DNA of 24,668 bases from Planctomycetaceae bacterium (GTDB lineage Bacteria > Planctomycetota > Planctomycetia > Pirellulales > Thermoguttaceae). The stretch is taken from positions 1 to 24,668 of the forward strand of contig JAIRYX010000505.1 in the NCBI GenBank assembly GCA_031267635.1, in the 5' to 3' direction. Below, in pieces: positions 21,508-24,668 of the stretch (position 1 is its first letter; every line of letters begins with the position of its first letter). The translations under genes were made by a program, and so were the position numbers. The notes beneath the pieces were generated by a model. That model searched no databases and had not been told where the DNA came from. It saw only the letters and a list, made by a program, of their open reading frames with translations.

Positions 21508-23151
21508 ATGTCAAATATAACAAAAAATCAAAACGGACAATTGGGATTGAGAGAGTTTTTATTTCAAACAAGAACAAAACGTGATTATATTGTTAGTTTT
21601 GGATTCGGGTTAATTTGTTGTTGTATCGGTATGTATATCGCGGCTTCAGTCGCAAAATCCAATGGAATAGTATTTTACTATTCTATACTGCTTACGTCTA
21701 TATTATTCGTGGCGTTTGGAATTTTGGTCTTTTTTTATCCGACATTTGCCCGAAGAATAAAGTTTTACAAAAACGGATTTGAGATCGTTAGTTGGGGATA
21801 TAAAAGAACAATTGTTTATTCTCAAATTGATTCTTGTGTTTGGTCTTCCGACTCGGATATTAATTATATTGATACCGGATTTTCTAAAACATCATGTGTC
21901 ATATTTCTTACTGCAGAAGCAGGCGGCGGAAAAGTAAATTTATCATGTTATAAGAATATTCGCCCTAAAGTTTTTGACGTTTTATCAGAACATACTGTAA
22001 ATATCAATATAAAAACGGATGATGGAAAAACACCGCTTCATTTGGCTGTTGAAAAAAATAATGTTGAGTTATGTATGAAACTGATTGATGCCGGCGCAGA
22101 CATCAATGCAAAAACAGCAGATGGAAAAACATTGCTTCATGTTGCAGTTGAAAAAAATAATATTGAATTATGTATGAAACTGATTGACACCGGGGTAGAT
22201 GTTAACGCCAAAGATATAAACGGAGATACTCCGTATGATCTTGCCGACGATGACGAGATCAAGTCCACACTCAGTAAGGAACTTCTTGCTATCGGAATAG
22301 ACGTGAATAAAAGAAAATCCGTATCCGCAATATATGATACGCCGGTCGTTTATAAAAAAAGTATTGGGCGTACTATTGGCAGTTCAATTTTTGTTTTGTT
22401 GGGACTATTACTGTCGATAGGTGGTTTATTTAGTTGTTTGGTGATGGCAGTGGTATTTCTTTTTCCTGCTATATTTTTTGTATGTATAATTTTATTTCTT
22501 CTGAGTACATTTCCGTTACAGATGGGAATAAAGACAATATTCAGAAAACGGTTTATCAAAATTACACGGGATGGAATATGTTATCATAATTACCGCCGTG
22601 GTCGAAGTAACAGCAGTCTATTTTCACATTACTTCGTTGTTATTGAAAATTACGACGTCATTTTCACTTGGAAAGCGATTCATTCAATAAAAATAAAAAA
22701 TGGAAATCTTTGTATTCAAGACTATGTGGGGAAAGAGCATTTATTTTCTCTGTCCGGTTTTAGTGTGTCGCCGGAAACGATTCAGACGACAGTGTTTGAT
22801 TACTATAATAGTTACAATGGCGGAGTTCATCTGCTTGCCGTTGAGGAAAATCCCGGTTATACAAATAAAATCGTCACATGTCTTTTGGTGTTATTTTTAG
22901 GACATTTCGGAATCCACAAATTTTACCACGGAAGTTGGGGTTGGGGGCTTGTTTATTTAGGCGTGTTAGGAATGCCTTTTACCGTATCAGTGATTAATGT
23001 GATACTATCAAACCAGAAAGATATGATTGGTATCTTATATCTTTTCTACATACCTGGAATTATGGAATTCCTACTCTGGTATTCGAACATGAGTAAAGAA
23101 GAATACAATACCAAGTATAATAACATGCCGAAACATCCATTCAAATGGTAG
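21508..23151 (+). CDS. Multi-domain membrane protein: beta/PH-like, ankyrin and TM2 domains, cassette 8
   Basis: A 547-residue protein with no lipoprotein signal. Layout: two helices (~27-50, 53-77); a soluble beta-rich domain (~82-160, ARRIKFYKNGFEIVSWGYKRTIVYSQIDSCVW) resembling bacterial PH-like/DUF6585 folds; two ankyrin repeats (~165-235) with a third partial (DINGDTPYDLADDDEIKSTL); two helices (~288-335); a second PH-like segment (~345-435, KRFIKITRDGICYHN...FTWKAIHSIKIKNGNLCIQD); and a C-terminal TM2 domain (~452-505, FLGHFGIHKFYHGSWGWGLVYLGVLG) plus a final helix. TM2 and ankyrin are clear by motif; the PH-like calls are tentative. The ankyrin part would face the cytoplasm or periplasm depending on topology. 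It shares the cassette palindrome and AAGGA. Confidence 0.85.
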   Translation: MSNITKNQNGQLGLREFLFQTRTKRDYIVSFGFGLICCCIGMYIAASVAKSNGIVFYYSILLTSILFVAFGILVFFYPTFARRIKFYKNGFEIVSWGYKRTIVYSQIDSCVWSSDSDINYIDTGFSKTSCVIFLTAEAGGGKVNLSCYKNIRPKVFDVLSEHTVNINIKTDDGKTPLHLAVEKNNVELCMKLIDAGADINAKTADGKTLLHVAVEKNNIELCMKLIDTGVDVNAKDINGDTPYDLADDDEIKSTLSKELLAIGIDVNKRKSVSAIYDTPVVYKKSIGRTIGSSIFVLLGLLLSIGGLFSCLVMAVVFLFPAIFFVCIILFLLSTFPLQMGIKTIFRKRFIKITRDGICYHNYRRGRSNSSLFSHYFVVIENYDVIFTWKAIHSIKIKNGNLCIQDYVGKEHLFSLSGFSVSPETIQTTVFDYYNSYNGGVHLLAVEENPGYTNKIVTCLLVLFLGHFGIHKFYHGSWGWGLVYLGVLGMPFTVSVINVILSNQKDMIGILYLFYIPGIMEFLLWYSNMSKEEYNTKYNNMPKHPFKW

Positions 23152-23192
23152 GCAGGAAAAATAAAAATAGCGATCACAACGGAGCGAGAGGA

Positions 23193-23312
23193 AATGCAGT
23201 ACCGAAGAAAAAAATATTCAGACGCTGGAGGAAAATCGGGAAATGAGAATAAGCGAGAAGATGATGATAGTCCAAGTAGCGATTTTAAAAACACGAAAGG
23301 TTACAAAACATG
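23193..23312 (+). pseudogene. Relic ankyrin tail / 39-codon ORF
   Basis: ATG 23193 opens 39 codons containing YSDAGGKSGNENKREDDDSPSSD. This matches the tail of cassette 7 (RDAGGKSGDNPLESESDESKN) but has no ankyrin repeats before it. GAGAGG lies just upstream, so expression is possible, but a leftover of a deleted ankyrin gene is more likely. The 23152-23515 gap also holds a CGCGTA-type spacer and a degenerate ~118-bp element (23342-23447). Confidence 0.45.
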
Positions 23313-23450
23313 AATTTCGCGTATTTTGCGTTGAAAAATTATTATACTTTTTGCCCTTGAAATTTTTGTTTTCATTGGCATCGTTATACCGTAAAATCCA
23401 GTTTGAAATCCATCCATAAAACCGAAAACTCAAGTGCAATGAGTATAACC

Positions 23451-23478
23451 GGACAAACAAAAACGGTTTTGTTTGTCC
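23451..23478 (+). promoter_or_regulatory. Cassette palindrome 9
   Basis: A 28-bp copy with one extra A in the left arm. The gap to ATG 23516 is 37 bp. The site after it reads AAGAAAA rather than AAGGAAA. Confidence 0.8.
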
Positions 23479-23515
23479 ATAACATTAAGCCCCTTAAATT
23501 TAAGAAAAACTTCAA

Positions 23516-24217
23516 ATGAAAAAAACAATTTTCACAACACTTTTAATCATTTCGTTTGCGTCCGTTTTATTTTTGACAACGATAGCGGGTTGTGGCAAAA
23601 TTGACAATGGGAGTTTTGGATATGAAAAAACAGAACAAAAGAACAATTTGTCTGACTACATGTTCAACACAAATTATATCGGAATGTCTTACTCTATAAA
23701 CCAAGACATAGAACCCCTTGGTATGACACTAAACGTAGAACATGGTGTTTTAAGTCCTCGTATTGATTCGGGGCATGTTCAAGCGAACATAATACAGCTT
23801 ATTTATGCTCACGTTACGGGAGACATTCATTGGCTATTAGTTTTTGTGTTTGGAATAATTGTTTTCATTCTTTCATTGCCGGTATTTCTTTTAGAGTTGC
23901 TATACATACTATTATCAATACTTCTTCCGTCAATAGTTGCTTGGATATTAGCCTTGTTTATTATGTTAGGTATTGTGGGTGGTGTGACGAAATCTTGTGC
24001 GCCAATTGGCGTAATCTATGTTATTGTATTTGTCATTTGTTCATTTACAGGCACAACGATGGTCTTGGAGACTTATTTTGATTTTGCTGAATTATTGATT
24101 CAAATATCAATATTAATCAGACTTTTTATTGATTCCTATACAGTGACGCAAATACTACTTATCTGCTTCCTATCCTTTATTTCCCTCATTATTATTGGTG
24201 CTACAAGTAGTAAATAA
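23516..24217 (+). CDS. Polytopic membrane lipoprotein with the cassette leader, cassette 9
   Basis: A 233-residue protein. The first 20 codons are the shared leader, but the lipobox is shifted by a short insertion to TIAGC (Cys26). The body has no ankyrin repeats. A polar stretch (~27-100) is followed by four to five hydrophobic segments (~106-128, 129-152, 163-183, 190-205, 210-228). It thus joins the array's standard secretion module to an unrelated membrane domain. No family is recognised. The predicted ribosome binding site is weaker than in its neighbours. Confidence 0.78.
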   Translation: MKKTIFTTLLIISFASVLFLTTIAGCGKIDNGSFGYEKTEQKNNLSDYMFNTNYIGMSYSINQDIEPLGMTLNVEHGVLSPRIDSGHVQANIIQLIYAHVTGDIHWLLVFVFGIIVFILSLPVFLLELLYILLSILLPSIVAWILALFIMLGIVGGVTKSCAPIGVIYVIVFVICSFTGTTMVLETYFDFAELLIQISILIRLFIDSYTVTQILLICFLSFISLIIIGATSSK

Positions 24218-24348
24218 CTAGTACTAGATCCGCTAATTGCTATTGATGTTTTAACGTGGAAAAAACATAAAGGCATAAAGAGAAATTAAAGAGAGACGAT
24301 TTGTGCTACTAAAGGCGCAGTTATAAGATTTCAATAACAACATTAACC

Positions 24349-24376
24349 GGACAAACAAAAACGGTTTTGTTTGTCC
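24349..24376 (+). promoter_or_regulatory. Cassette palindrome 10
   Basis: A 28-bp copy with one extra A, as in palindrome 9, preceded by TTAACC. The gap to ATG 24413 is 36 bp. Confidence 0.8.
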
Positions 24377-24412
24377 AAAACTTGAACCCCTTAAAAATAA
24401 GGAAAATTTTAA

Positions 24413-24668
24413 ATGAAAAAAAGTTTTCACAACACTTTTAACCGTATCGTTTACGTCTGTTTCGTTTTTGACCGGTTACGCTCAACAAGTAATTTCGAAA
24501 CAAGATGTTGTCATCACAGCAAACGCGGTAACTTCACAGGAAATCATTGACGCCGTCAAAAAGTCGGACAGGGAGGCAATCCATAAAATGATCAATGACG
24601 ATCCCGACTTACTGAAACAAAAACTGATTGAAATTCCCAATAAAGAATATCAACCGACATTGTTGCAT
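24413..24668 (+). pseudogene. Ankyrin-type cassette 10, frameshifted and cut by the window edge
   Basis: AAGGA and ATG 24413 are in place, but two bases are missing after the third codon compared with the other leaders, so this start runs out of frame. In the shifted frame from ~24426 the leader continues (FTTLLTVSFTSVSFLTGYAQQ), then EIIDAVKKSDREAIHKMINDDPDLLKQK...YQPTLLH, an ankyrin-like start. The lipobox Cys is Tyr here (GGTTAC for GGTTGC). The shifted frame has a TGA just upstream and no start codon. So both secretion and anchoring are lost, unless there is a base error. The frame is open to the right edge. Confidence 0.75.

Noticed and set aside
15398..24376. Palindromes as integron attC sites or CRISPR-like repeats
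   Set aside because: They lack attC core sites and an integrase in the window, lie upstream rather than downstream of the genes at a fixed distance, and the intervals are whole genes rather than short spacers.

Overview
The window most likely comes from a planctomycete of moderate to low GC, possibly a host-associated lineage. Three things support this. There is a broken gene of the DUF1559 type (prepilin-like N-terminus followed by a motif ending LEQQNL), a family greatly expanded in Planctomycetota. There is a 59-residue basic protein resembling small planctomycete proteins of the DUF6800 type. There is also a reduced flgI/rod-binding/flgN flagellar group of the planctomycete kind. The lineage call is inference; no rRNA or tRNA gene is visible.

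Positions 1-15080 hold ordinary, mostly single-gene units separated by long repeat-filled gaps. In order they are: the tail of an unknown gene; thyX (minus strand); a small basic protein; ispH; an unknown membrane-anchored protein preceded by a small secreted-type ORF (minus); an orphan receiver-only response regulator (minus); a B12-binding/radical SAM protein of the TIGR03960 type; gatC; an isocitrate/isopropylmalate dehydrogenase family enzyme; a FecCD-type metal-siderophore permease without its partners; flgN, a FlgJ-type rod-binding protein and flgI (all minus); and the DUF1559 pseudogene next to an (ACTC)n tract. The gaps contain several families of short palindromic or MITE-like repeats. 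These include 93-bp elements, ~118-bp elements, 56-bp elements that also pair into nested inverted composites, a 17-bp palindrome, a large 179-bp inverted repeat, and a 21-bp tandem array whose palindromic cores vary in a compensated way.

Positions ~15390-24668 are the unusual part. This is an array of same-strand genes, most encoding ankyrin-repeat lipoproteins. Ten genes or gene remnants are each preceded, usually 33-39 bp before the start codon, by a 27-29 bp near-perfect palindrome (arms GGACAAACAAAAC / GTTTTGTTTGTCC). In seven of them the sequence from the palindrome through the first ~22 codons (lipoprotein signal peptide) is nearly the same, while the body differs: ankyrin repeats of various numbers, or in one case a multi-pass membrane domain. 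Three other members keep the palindrome but start with unrelated coding sequence: a differently signalled ankyrin lipoprotein, a glycine-rich membrane protein, and a membrane/ankyrin/TM2 fusion. Two members are frameshifted, relic ankyrin tails lie between genes, and one ~181-bp gene-end-plus-spacer block is duplicated at a 914-bp offset. The array therefore looks like an actively duplicating and decaying cassette locus with a shared 5' module. Its function is not visible in the sequence. A cell-envelope ankyrin repertoire, for example of the poly-immunity type, is one hypothesis.
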